In this document: piece after piece, positions 51,240-59,279 of the stretch | How positions within the stretch are numbered: position 1 is the stretch's first letter | Layout of the letters: the number at the start of each line of letters is the position of its first letter | Origin: WQUF01 sp031549885 | GTDB taxonomy: Bacteria > Bacillota > Clostridia > Clostridiales > Clostridiaceae | Length of the DNA stretch: 64,000 nt | Direction of reading: 5' to 3' | NCBI GenBank assembly: GCA_031549885.1 | Contig: JAVBPD010000006.1 | Span: 1-64,000, forward strand | Position numbers and translations under genes: made by a program | Notes under the pieces: generated by a model | Told to the model about the DNA's origin: nothing | The model's input: the letters and a program-made list of their open reading frames with translations, nothing else | The model's database searches: none

Positions 51240-54200
51240 ATGCGAAGTTTTCTAAGCATATTCATTATTTTAAACGTATTCTTTTTTCTATTCATAAATA
51301 GCAGTGCATATGGCAGTGAAATAAATAGTAACTCTATTGTTGTAAATATTGAATCTACTGACAAACTTAATGAAGAAAATATACTTACAACAAACAATAT
51401 TAAGGCTTTTTGTGAAAATGAAGATGGGACGAATAGAATTGTGAAAGATTTTATATATAAGGACAAAATAATATTTAAAGATATTAAAAATGGATCTTAT
51501 AAAGTAGGCCTAATTTTACCGGATAATTTAAAAGCTTTATCACAAGAGGTACAAACTGTTGATGTTGATAATAAAAGCAAAAGCGTAAATTTTCAAATAG
51601 AAAAAGTTAATGATAAAGAAAGAATTGTTATAAATATAAATAGCGATTTTGATAGTCAGTTTAATATAATCATAAAAGATAAAACTGGAAACATCATCAA
51701 TGAGTCAAAAGTCAAATCAAATTGTCCTCAAAATTTTTATGATATATCTAAAGGTGATTACACTGTTGAACTTGTTAAAGACCAATCTTTTACTTCGGAC
51801 AATCCTCTAATAAAAAATATTACATTGAAGGATGATGATTCCCAAAAAATAGATTTTAATGTAAAAAAGTCTAGTGATCAAGTTAAAGGAAATGTAATTT
51901 ATCAATTAATCATTAAAAATGAAGGTGGAAAAATTATAAATGGTGATTTTCAATCTAAATTGCTTATAACAGGTGATGGTTATAACAATACAGTAGACAT
52001 AAGACCATTTGATAGCGTTTTTCTAAATTTAAAAAAGGGACAATATAATTTTCAAATAATTTTACCGGAAAATATTAAAAACTTATATTCAATTGAAAAT
52101 TTAATTTTAAATATAGATGAAAATAATATAACAAAGCTTGAACAATATGGCATAAAGAAAAACAATGGGGATATTAAAGTTGTTTTAAATTATAAGAATG
52201 ATGGAAAGTTTAATTCTAAAATATATAAGGATGATAAATTATTTAAAAATTTAGATTTATCAAATGGTGAAAATGACTTAGGAATACTTAACAATGGAAA
52301 ATATAGCATTATTGTTGATATGCCATGTCATGAAGGTGAAAAGGAAATTTATGATTTTGAAGTAAACTCAAATTCGAATGTAATTAACATGGTTTTACAA
52401 TGCCATATTAAAAAGGTTAATATAAAATTAAATATTGAAAATGATGCTTTAAGCAGCGAAGAATTTACTGTGCTTGTTACAAAACCTAATTTAGAAAAAG
52501 AACAAATAAAGGTAAAACAAGGACAAACATTGCAATATGAAGCTGATTCTTTAGGCTTATACACATTTAAAATGAAAGAAACTGATGGTTATTTATTTCA
52601 AGATGGAACAAAAGTTATAAATGTAACAGAAAATTCTCAAGATGCTAATATTATTTTCAAAGGCTTAAAAAATAAGTTTAAACTAAAATTAAATGCAAAA
52701 GTATATGATGAAAAAAATAATTTAGTTAATGAATTAGATAAATCATTTCCATTTAAAATTATAGACGATGACAATCCTAATATAAATTATACAGGCCAAA
52801 TTAAGAATGGGACAAGTTTTCAAAGAACATTAACTGAGGGAAATTATTTAATTGTGTTTGATCAAAATTATGAATATAGTTATAAAATTTCAAATCCTCT
52901 TATTTCTTTAAACCAAGATGTAAATGTTGATGTAAGAATTGAAAAAAAAACAGATAAAAAAAAGCATAAAATTGATTTAAGCTTAGATTTAAAAGATTCA
53001 GATGGTAAAAAAATTAATGACAATGCTTTATTTAAATTTTCCTTGAAGAATAAAGATACTGGTGAACTTGTGAGTGATTTTGCAAATTCAAAAAATATTT
53101 GGACAAGTATTTTTTCAGAAGGAAATTGTTTATTAGAGTTTAAAGAGGTAAATGGATATAAATTTAAAAATGGTGGTAAAATTGATTTAAACTTAAATAT
53201 AGATATGAATTTAACTATGGAAATTGAAAAGACCAATGTTAAATCTATTAACCACGATTTAAATATAGGGGTTGCCATAAAGGGCACAGATGGAAAAAAT
53301 TTAGCTGAAAGCAAAAAAATTGGATTAACTATTAAAAGCGTAAAGGGCAATTATAATGAAAGATTTGAATTAGTATCAGGGGTTAACATGACAAAATCGC
53401 TTCCTGAAGGAAGTTATATGGTGACTTTTGACGATATGGAAAATTATTATCAAGAATTTTTAAATCCAATAGCTATAGATTTAACGAAGGATGTAGGTTT
53501 AAATTTATCATATATTAAGGCTATACAAAATAAGTTAATTGAGAGTGAGATTTATGTCTCTTATGTAGATGAATTTAAGAATAAAATATATGATAATCTA
53601 AAGGCAATAGTAAACGATAATGAAGAATTTGACTTAAAAGCTAATGTTAAAAATATTGTAAAGCTAAATGTTGGATTAAATAAAATTAAAATAATCCCTA
53701 ATGATGGATCTAGAGTGGTTGAAGAAACTAAAAATGTCATAATTAATTCTAGCAGCAATAAGATTTTGTTTAATGTAGAAAAGATAAATAAGAAGTCAAA
53801 TTTAAATGTTTATTCAACTGTTGTTTTAGAAAATGAATTAAGTGCAAACTTCAATGAACAAATATATGGTAAAGTTTACAAAAATGATGAAATAGTAAAA
53901 GAAATCACTTTAAATGCTAATTCGGAAACTGCTATTGAAAACTTAGATGTAGGAATATATAAAATAGTATTTTCAACATCTAATAAATATTATGATTTGA
54001 TACCAAAGGAACAAATTTTAATGGTTAGAGAAAATGAAATAAACAAAGCTCGTTTAACTATTGTTTTAAAAGAATCATTACCACTAAATGATATTAATAC
54101 TACTACTGCTGTGATGAGAAATACAGGAGGTAAAACAGAAAATACAACTAATTCCACAAATAAAACAAACACCACAATTAATTTAACAAGTTCGGGAAAT

Positions 54201-54410
54201 GCAGGTAAAGATTTAGACCAAAATGATTCAAGGGCAATAGGTAATGTTATAAATGGAGAGGTAGCGGCATCATCTAATTTTTTATACTATCTTGTAGGTA
54301 ATTTAGTTTCTGGATTAGGTTTAGGATTGGGAATATTTAGCTTAAATCCAAATATAAATGTTTTTAAAAGGCCATTTAAATATATAATGAAAAAATTAGG
54401 TTTTAAATAA
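51240..54410 (+). CDS. Large secreted, C-terminally anchored protein of repeated beta-domains
   Basis: 1056 residues. A signal peptide (about 1-25, ending AYGSE) is followed by roughly nine to ten units of 90-110 residues, each with a recurring GxYxV/GNYxI strand near its end (NGSYKVGLILP, KGDYTVELV, KGQYNFQII, NGKYSIIVD, LGLYTFKM, EGNYLIVFD, EGSYMVTFD, VGIYKIVFS), as in CnaB/prealbumin-like adhesin stalks. A Thr/Asn-rich linker (about 960-1000) precedes one TM helix (about 1015-1038) and a basic tail. There is no LPXTG motif, so anchoring is by the membrane helix. GGAGGAGTAG precedes the ATG. Internal isopeptide bonds cannot be judged by eye. Confidence 0.75.
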   Translation: MRSFLSIFIILNVFFFLFINSSAYGSEINSNSIVVNIESTDKLNEENILTTNNIKAFCENEDGTNRIVKDFIYKDKIIFKDIKNGSYKVGLILPDNLKALSQEVQTVDVDNKSKSVNFQIEKVNDKERIVININSDFDSQFNIIIKDKTGNIINESKVKSNCPQNFYDISKGDYTVELVKDQSFTSDNPLIKNITLKDDDSQKIDFNVKKSSDQVKGNVIYQLIIKNEGGKIINGDFQSKLLITGDGYNNTVDIRPFDSVFLNLKKGQYNFQIILPENIKNLYSIENLILNIDENNITKLEQYGIKKNNGDIKVVLNYKNDGKFNSKIYKDDKLFKNLDLSNGENDLGILNNGKYSIIVDMPCHEGEKEIYDFEVNSNSNVINMVLQCHIKKVNIKLNIENDALSSEEFTVLVTKPNLEKEQIKVKQGQTLQYEADSLGLYTFKMKETDGYLFQDGTKVINVTENSQDANIIFKGLKNKFKLKLNAKVYDEKNNLVNELDKSFPFKIIDDDNPNINYTGQIKNGTSFQRTLTEGNYLIVFDQNYEYSYKISNPLISLNQDVNVDVRIEKKTDKKKHKIDLSLDLKDSDGKKINDNALFKFSLKNKDTGELVSDFANSKNIWTSIFSEGNCLLEFKEVNGYKFKNGGKIDLNLNIDMNLTMEIEKTNVKSINHDLNIGVAIKGTDGKNLAESKKIGLTIKSVKGNYNERFELVSGVNMTKSLPEGSYMVTFDDMENYYQEFLNPIAIDLTKDVGLNLSYIKAIQNKLIESEIYVSYVDEFKNKIYDNLKAIVNDNEEFDLKANVKNIVKLNVGLNKIKIIPNDGSRVVEETKNVIINSSSNKILFNVEKINKKSNLNVYSTVVLENELSANFNEQIYGKVYKNDEIVKEITLNANSETAIENLDVGIYKIVFSTSNKYYDLIPKEQILMVRENEINKARLTIVLKESLPLNDINTTTAVMRNTGGKTENTTNSTNKTNTTINLTSSGNAGKDLDQNDSRAIGNVINGEVAASSNFLYYLVGNLVSGLGLGLGIFSLNPNINVFKRPFKYIMKKLGFK

Positions 54411-54416
54411 GTTTTT

Positions 54417-54460
54417 AAATGAAATTAATCATTGTTCTAAAAATGGTTAATTTCATTTTT
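54417..54460 (+). terminator. Terminator after the large surface protein gene
   Basis: AAATGAAATTAATC pairs with GGTTAATTTCATTT (one G-U) over 14 bp around a 14-base loop, followed by T-rich DNA. Confidence 0.8.
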
Positions 54461-54792
54461 GTTTTTTAGAAATATTATATTTTGTCAAATTATCATGAAT
54501 TTTTAGTTTAATTGATTATTAAACATTATTATTAAAACATAAATAGTATATATTTGAATTTATATTAACATTATCGATTGCTAAAGCAAATAAAAGATTA
54601 TATTTTAATAATTACATACCTACTAATATAAGAATAATGTTTAAAATAAGGATATCATAAAATATTTATTTAAATTTATACGAAATTTAAGTTATGAAAA
54701 AATAACAATTTATATAAAATTGACTTATAATATTAGTGTATAATTTATCTTTTAAAGATAAAAATAAAAAAACTTAGTGAGGGAGAAATATT
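54461..54792. other. AT-rich intergenic region
   Basis: About 330 bp with no ORF or strong hairpin. It ends in a long 5' untranslated stretch with TATAAT-like boxes near 54739 ahead of the secreted YjgB-like gene; I cannot pick one promoter with confidence. Confidence 0.4.
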
Positions 54793-55362
54793 ATGAAAAA
54801 ATTACTAGGTAGCATGTCAATTACTTTAAGTTTATGTTTACTTTTTTCTTTTCTATTTGTAAGCTTTGGTAGCAAAAATGTTTCAGCTGCCACAGCAGCA
54901 TCAACTTTGCAATCAATTGTAGCATCTGCTAAAAATGGAAAAGTGATAAACTGTGACTATGCTGTTAAGACATCAAATGTTGGAACTATTATGAATATAT
55001 GGGGGAAACCTGATTCAAACAATTATGTAGCAGCTGCTAAAGGTACTTATGCTGTTTATAGTAAGAAAGGCGTTGTATTTGGCTATAACAAAGGAATGCA
55101 AATTTTTGAAGTGCGTGACACAAATAGTGCATCTTTAAGCCATATTACTTATAGCGACATTCAAAAGTTATTGGGAAAACCTCAATATGAATCAAAAGAC
55201 ATTTTAGGTTATAGAATAATTGGATATGCAGTATCAAGTTCTTATAAACTTGAATTTGTTTTATACAATAATACTAATAGTGCTAAAATAGATCATTACA
55301 ATGTATTATATCCTGCTGGAACAGTTAATAGCATGGCAGATGATCCTGGACGTCAATGGTAA
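54793..55362 (+). CDS. Secreted YjgB-like (DUF4309) protein
   Basis: 189 residues. The signal peptide (about 1-33) ends VSAAT. The mature domain has GTIMNIWGKPDSNNYV (about 56-71), YSKKGVVFGYNKGMQIFEVR (about 89-108) and LSHITYSDIQKLLGKP, followed by YKLEFVLYN, which match the DUF4309/YjgB family of exported Firmicute proteins. YjgB is in the sporulation-linked general-stress literature for Bacillus, but the molecular role is unknown. GAGGGAG precedes the ATG. Confidence 0.78.
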   Translation: MKKLLGSMSITLSLCLLFSFLFVSFGSKNVSAATAASTLQSIVASAKNGKVINCDYAVKTSNVGTIMNIWGKPDSNNYVAAAKGTYAVYSKKGVVFGYNKGMQIFEVRDTNSASLSHITYSDIQKLLGKPQYESKDILGYRIIGYAVSSSYKLEFVLYNNTNSAKIDHYNVLYPAGTVNSMADDPGRQW

Positions 55363-55393
55363 AATGATGTTAAACGAATAATATAAACATATA

Positions 55394-55423
55394 GATGCTT
55401 AATGCCTTTTGGTATTAAGCATC
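55394..55423 (+). terminator. Hairpin after the YjgB-like gene
   Basis: GATGCTTAAT and ATTAAGCATC pair perfectly over 10 bp. The T-tract is poor, and the 3' arm overlaps the -35 region of the next promoter. Confidence 0.5.
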
Positions 55424-55437
55424 ATTTATGTTATAAT
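55409..55437 (+). promoter_or_regulatory. Promoter of the MFS leader transcript
   Basis: TTGGTA (55409-55414), 17 bases, then TATAAT (55432-55437). Transcription would begin near 55444 and give a leader of about 160 bases before the MFS start. Confidence 0.6.
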
Positions 55438-55485
55438 AATATATATCATGAAGGCAAAAAAATAATATTTGAGGTGATTTGGTTT

Positions 55486-55524
55486 ATGAGGCTTTGCATT
55501 GTTTTAGCTCCATGCAGAGTCTAA
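55486..55524 (+). CDS. 12-residue leader peptide upstream of the MFS gene
   Basis: ATG at 55486 lies 6 bases after GAGGTGATT and encodes MRLCIVLAPCRV, then TAA. The ribosome binding site is as strong as those of real genes. The last codons lie on the 5' arm of a hairpin, and the coding region also holds CTTTGC, complementary to the ribosome site of the downstream gene. Short leader ORFs in this arrangement are typical of antibiotic-induced translational attenuation. Confidence 0.65.
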   Translation: MRLCIVLAPCRV

Positions 55525-55602
55525 TTTTTTGTGCATGGAGCAGTAAACTTATCAATTATTAGACTTTGCATTTCTTAAATAAAATAATTTAAGGAGCAAA
55601 GT
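55492..55602 (+). promoter_or_regulatory. Competing-hairpin translational attenuator of the MFS gene
   Basis: Pairing A: GCTCCATGCA (55507-55516) with TGCATGGAGC (55532-55541), 10 bp perfect. Pairing B: AGTCTAAT in its loop (55518-55525) with ATTAGACT (55558-55565), 8 bp. Pairing C: ACTTTGC (55563-55569) with GCAAAGT (55596-55602), which abuts the AAGGAG site and the ATG at 55604. CTTTGC in the leader (55492-55497) competes for the same GCAAAG. B and C overlap at 55563-55565. A ribosome stalled on the leader would break pairing A and change which of B or C forms. Confidence 0.6.
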
Positions 55603-55603
55603 T

Positions 55604-56887
55604 ATGAAAAAATTAAATAATATAGACGATTTTATTTTACTTTGGCTAAGCGAAGCTATTTCTTCACTAGGTTCATCCATGACGAAGTTTGCACTAATAA
55701 TTTGGGCGTATAATCAAAAAGGTAGTGCATCAAGTATAGCTTATCTTTCCGTATTTACCTATTTGCCATCTGTTTTATTCTGTTTTATTGCAGGAACCTT
55801 AGCTGATAAATGGGATAAGAAAAAGATTATGCTTTTTAGCAATTTTATTTGTGCAGCAGGAATTGGAGTGGTCTTTTTTCTGTATAATACAGGTAATCTT
55901 TTTATATGGCATCTGTACTTAATAAATTTTGTTTTAAGTTTTGTAGATGCTTTTAAAAACCCGGCTACAATTGTTGCTGTAAGCTTACTTGCTAAGAAGG
56001 ATCAATATTTGAAAGTTAGCGGACTTCAAAGTTTTTCAAATTCACTCATAAATATTTTATCTCCAAGTTTAGCACCTGCAATAATGGGTCTAATTGGGTT
56101 AAAATATATATTTATATTAGATATTATTTCATTTGGAATTGCATTTTTTACATTGCTTATTTTCATTCCTATTCCTTATATAAAATCTATTGAAAGAAAA
56201 GAGAGTTTTTTAAAAAGCTGCTTTGAAGGATTAAATTTTTTAAAAGAAAATAAAGCTATTTTAAGTTTAATATTGTTTTTTGCTTTCATTAATTTTTTAG
56301 CCTATTTAACTGGTTTTGGCATAATGCCAGCTATGATTTTAAAAAGGTCAGGTGATAATCAAAAAGTACTTGGATTAGTTTCATCTTTTGTTGGAATTGG
56401 AACTCTTTTAGGTAGCTTTCTTGTAGCATTTTTAAAATCTGCAAAGAGTAAAACAAAAGTTATATTTTTGTCTTTAGCAGTTTCATTTGTTTTAGCTAAC
56501 ATTGTATGGGCAATAGGAAGGAATGTGTGGATTTGGGTAATTGCGGCATTTTTGGGCAATATACCTATTCCTTTTATAAGTGCAAATATGACTACAATTA
56601 TGAGAATAAAAATTCCGGTACACATGCAAGGAAGAGTATTTTCTACTAGAGATACACTACAATTTTTTACAGTACCAATAGGGCTTTTTCTGTCAGGACT
56701 GTTAGCTGATCATGTTTTTGAACCTTTTATGATGGCAAGTTCGCCCTTTCAACAGTTTTTTTCAATATTAGTAGGATATGGGCCAGGAGCTGGTATTGCG
56801 CTTATGTTTTTAATCACAGGTATTGTAGGTACAATATCTAGTTTAATTGCGATGGGAAGATCATTATATAGAGAATTGGATTTATAG
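55604..56887 (+). CDS. MFS transporter of the macrolide-efflux (MefA) type
   Basis: 427-residue major facilitator with about twelve TM helices. The loop 2-3 motif A equivalent reads AGTLADKWDKKKIM (about 66-79), and the proline-rich FKNPATIVAVSLLAKKDQYLKVSGLQSFS segment (in parts, about 121-150) is typical of MFS_3/MefA-like exporters, as is RVFSTRDTLQFF near residue 345. The substrate is probably a drug or peptide. AAGGAGC precedes the ATG within a hairpin. The leader peptide and attenuator upstream suggest induction by a ribosome-targeting compound. It is followed by GNAT, glyoxalase and WYL regulator genes on the same strand. Confidence 0.85.
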   Translation: MKKLNNIDDFILLWLSEAISSLGSSMTKFALIIWAYNQKGSASSIAYLSVFTYLPSVLFCFIAGTLADKWDKKKIMLFSNFICAAGIGVVFFLYNTGNLFIWHLYLINFVLSFVDAFKNPATIVAVSLLAKKDQYLKVSGLQSFSNSLINILSPSLAPAIMGLIGLKYIFILDIISFGIAFFTLLIFIPIPYIKSIERKESFLKSCFEGLNFLKENKAILSLILFFAFINFLAYLTGFGIMPAMILKRSGDNQKVLGLVSSFVGIGTLLGSFLVAFLKSAKSKTKVIFLSLAVSFVLANIVWAIGRNVWIWVIAAFLGNIPIPFISANMTTIMRIKIPVHMQGRVFSTRDTLQFFTVPIGLFLSGLLADHVFEPFMMASSPFQQFFSILVGYGPGAGIALMFLITGIVGTISSLIAMGRSLYRELDL

Positions 56888-56919
56888 AAAATTAAAATAT
56901 TGTATATTGGGGATATTTT

Positions 56920-57426
56920 ATGATGAATAACAATATGAGTATAGAAATTAGAAAAGCTAAACTAAAAGAAAAAGAAACAGTTAACAATTTGTTCCAACTG
57001 TATGAATATGATTTTTCAGAATATTATTTAGATGATGTTGACGAAAAAGGGCTTTATCCTAGCTATAAATATTTAGATTTATATTTTATAGAAGATAATA
57101 GGGATTTATATATTGTAACTGTAGATGAAAAAATTGCTGGTTTTTTTATGATAAATAAGTATCCTGCATTTTTACCTATTGGAACTAATAGTATTGCTGA
57201 ATTTTTTATTTTAAAAAAATATAGAAAAAATGGTTTAGGATCTTTTGCTTTTAATTTTATTTTTAATAATTATAAAGGAAGAATGGAAATAAAGGTTTTA
57301 AAAAAGAACAAGCCTGCAGCTTTATTTTGGGATAAAGTCATAAAAAATCAAAACCCAAAAGTACACAATATAACAATTCAAAAAGAAGTTAATGAAGAGT
57401 GGATCGTCAATGATATATATATTTGA
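56920..57426 (+). CDS. GNAT-family acetyltransferase
   Basis: 168 residues. The Gcn5-type fold has LYIVTVDEKIAGFFMI (about 66-81) for strands 2-4 and the acetyl-CoA loop in KKYRKNGLGSFAFNFIF (about 103-119: RxxGxG with Arg and two glycines). The substrate is unknown. It starts 32 bp after the MFS gene, and its end overlaps the glyoxalase frame region, so it belongs to the same cluster. Confidence 0.82.
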   Translation: MMNNNMSIEIRKAKLKEKETVNNLFQLYEYDFSEYYLDDVDEKGLYPSYKYLDLYFIEDNRDLYIVTVDEKIAGFFMINKYPAFLPIGTNSIAEFFILKKYRKNGLGSFAFNFIFNNYKGRMEIKVLKKNKPAALFWDKVIKNQNPKVHNITIQKEVNEEWIVNDIYI

Positions 57427-57446
57427 AAGAATGGAGGTGGATATTA

Positions 57447-57806
57447 ATGGATTTAAACGTAAGATATGTAACTTTAATAGTTAAAGATATGGATGAATCA
57501 ATTAAATTTTACTCTGAAGTTATGGGATTTGAAATAGATAGTCAGTACAAGCCCCAACCTGAAATAGTAATTACATTGATGAAAGGAAAAGGGGACACCA
57601 TGATAGAGCTTATAAAGGATAACATACATAAAACTGGTTTTTATTCTGTTGGAATGGAAGTTGATGATTTAAAAGCTGTACTAGAAGAGCTTAAATTAAA
57701 GGGAGCTAAAATCACTATGGAACCAGTGCCAACATTGGTGGGATCTTTAGCTTTTTTACAAGATGTAAATGGAGTCAATATAGCGCTCATTCAGCATGAT
57801 AAATAA
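57447..57806 (+). CDS. Glyoxalase/bleomycin-resistance superfamily (VOC) protein
   Basis: 119-residue VOC-fold protein with two beta-alpha-beta-beta-beta modules: VRYVTLIVKDMDESIKFY with VMGFEID (about 4-28), and FYSVGMEVDDLKAVLEELKLKG (in parts, about 65-86), with FLQDVNGVNIALIQ at the end. The metal ligands of true glyoxalase I are not all evident, so the activity may be detoxification or antibiotic sequestration. The ATG at 57447 is preferred, 8 bases after GGAGGTGG; the earlier TTG is inside the GNAT end. Confidence 0.85.
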   Translation: MDLNVRYVTLIVKDMDESIKFYSEVMGFEIDSQYKPQPEIVITLMKGKGDTMIELIKDNIHKTGFYSVGMEVDDLKAVLEELKLKGAKITMEPVPTLVGSLAFLQDVNGVNIALIQHDK

Positions 57807-57839
57807 AAGGGGAGGTGAAACTAAGGAATGGATAATTGA

Positions 57840-58742
57840 ATGAAACTTGATAGGTTAATAGGCATACTTATAGTTTTGCTTCAAGATAATCGTGTTACAG
57901 CTAACTTTCTTGCAAAGAAATTTGAGGTTACTTGTCGTACCATAAGTCGAGATATATATTCTCTTTGTCAAGCAGGAATTCCAATAGTAACATATCAAGG
58001 TTATGGTGGCGGTATTTCAATTTCTGAAGGTTTTAAACTTGATAAAAGTGTATTAACTCATAATGAGCTTTCTTCTATAATTACAGCAATAAAGGGAATT
58101 GGCAGTGTATCTGAAAAACTTCAAATAGAAAAAATTTTAGATAAACTATCTTTAAAAAAAGATGCAGTTATGTCAATGAAGGAACCAATTATAATAGATT
58201 TAGCATCTCATTATAGAAACAATCTAACAGAAAAAATAGAGCTCATTAAAAAAGCTATACATGATCAAAGACTTATAGAATTTGAGTATTGTTATGAAAA
58301 AGGGCAAATGCACAGGTCTATTGAGCCATACTTTGTAATCTTTCAATGGATGTCGTGGTATGTTTTTGGTTTTTGTACATATAGAAATGATTGGCGAATG
58401 TTTAAGCTTATGCGGTTAAATAATTTGCAAATAATGGATAGAAAATATTCGACCTGCCAAATACCAATTGAGAAAAGCGATTTAAATTCTTTCCTTTCAG
58501 ATGATAAAAAATTGGTAGCTATATTTGATAAAGAAACAAAATATAAAATCATGGAAGTTTATGGATCAGATTGTTTTAAAGAAACAGAGGATGAAAAGCT
58601 TCTACTTGAAATTGGTTTTACAAATGATAATTATATAATTAGCTGGCTTTTAAGTTTTGGAAGTAAAGTGAAAGTTATAGAACCTCTATATATTGCACTG
58701 GAAATACAGAAAATAGCACAAAAAATACTTGAAAGTTATTAG
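57840..58742 (+). CDS. WYL-domain transcriptional regulator (YafY-like)
   Basis: 300 residues. The N-terminal HTH_11 winged helix (about 1-60) reads RLIGILIVLLQDNRVTANFL and KKFEVTCRTISRDIYSL, followed by the conserved GYGGGISISEGFKL. The WYL domain (about 135-215) has IEPYFVIFQWMSWYVFGFC and the RMFKLMRLNNL Arg-rich segment, and a C-terminal WCX-like part follows. Such regulators respond to nucleic-acid or metabolite ligands. The ATG directly follows the stop of a three-codon ORF (57828-57839, MDN) that has GGAGGTGAAA upstream, suggesting coupled translation. It may control this cluster. Confidence 0.85.
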   Translation: MKLDRLIGILIVLLQDNRVTANFLAKKFEVTCRTISRDIYSLCQAGIPIVTYQGYGGGISISEGFKLDKSVLTHNELSSIITAIKGIGSVSEKLQIEKILDKLSLKKDAVMSMKEPIIIDLASHYRNNLTEKIELIKKAIHDQRLIEFEYCYEKGQMHRSIEPYFVIFQWMSWYVFGFCTYRNDWRMFKLMRLNNLQIMDRKYSTCQIPIEKSDLNSFLSDDKKLVAIFDKETKYKIMEVYGSDCFKETEDEKLLLEIGFTNDNYIISWLLSFGSKVKVIEPLYIALEIQKIAQKILESY

Positions 58743-58811
58743 TAAATAAGACAGGATGTTGTCTTGTTTTAAGTGTTATTATAGAGAAAAAATAACTTTG
58801 GGGGATTAAAA

Positions 58812-59255
58812 ATGAATAAAGAAATTATTAAAAAGGCTGGAGAAATTATTGAGCAAAATACTTCTCATAATTTACCAAATGGTTCTGAACCATTTTGTGT
58901 ACTTGCTTTAATAGATCAAAATGGTTATCCTACTGCTTCAACAATAACTCCATCAAAAGCTTGTGGCATATCATGGATAACATTTTGTTCAGGACTTGAA
59001 AGCAATAAGGTAAAACGAATTGAAAAATGCAACAAAGCAAGTGTATGCTTTAATAAAGATGGAGCTTATAATATAACATTAGTTGGAGAAATTGAAGTAT
59101 TAACAGATAAAGATAGTAGACATGAAATGTGGTATGAGGGCATGAGCAATCATTTTAAAGATGCAGATGACCCTGGATATTGTGTATTAAAATTTAAAGC
59201 AAAGCGATACAATTTATTAGTAGACTGGCAAGAGGAAGTAGGGACAATTGACTAG
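58812..59255 (+). CDS. Pyridoxamine 5'-phosphate oxidase-like flavin-binding protein
   Basis: 147 residues of the PNPOx-like split-barrel family: SEPFCVLALIDQNGYPTAST (about 26-45), WITFCSGLESNKVKRIEKC (about 55-73), NKASVCFNKDGAYNITLVGEI (in parts, about 74-94), and the tail FKAKRYNLLVDW. It likely binds FMN or F420-like flavin; the substrate is unknown. It ends in a strong terminator. It closes the MFS-GNAT-glyoxalase-WYL-PNPOx run and may share its regulation. Confidence 0.82.
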   Translation: MNKEIIKKAGEIIEQNTSHNLPNGSEPFCVLALIDQNGYPTASTITPSKACGISWITFCSGLESNKVKRIEKCNKASVCFNKDGAYNITLVGEIEVLTDKDSRHEMWYEGMSNHFKDADDPGYCVLKFKAKRYNLLVDWQEEVGTID

Positions 59256-59279
59256 GCTTTTTAGCCTAGTTATTTTTTC
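59250..59279. terminator. Bidirectional terminator
   Basis: ACTAGGCT and AGCCTAGT pair perfectly over 8 bp around a 4-base loop with a T-run between convergent genes. Confidence 0.85.

Noticed and set aside
53053..53350. Long antisense frames within the large surface-protein gene (52880-53350 minus)
   Set aside because: AT-rich repeated coding leaves open antisense frames; no ribosome site or protein-like composition.
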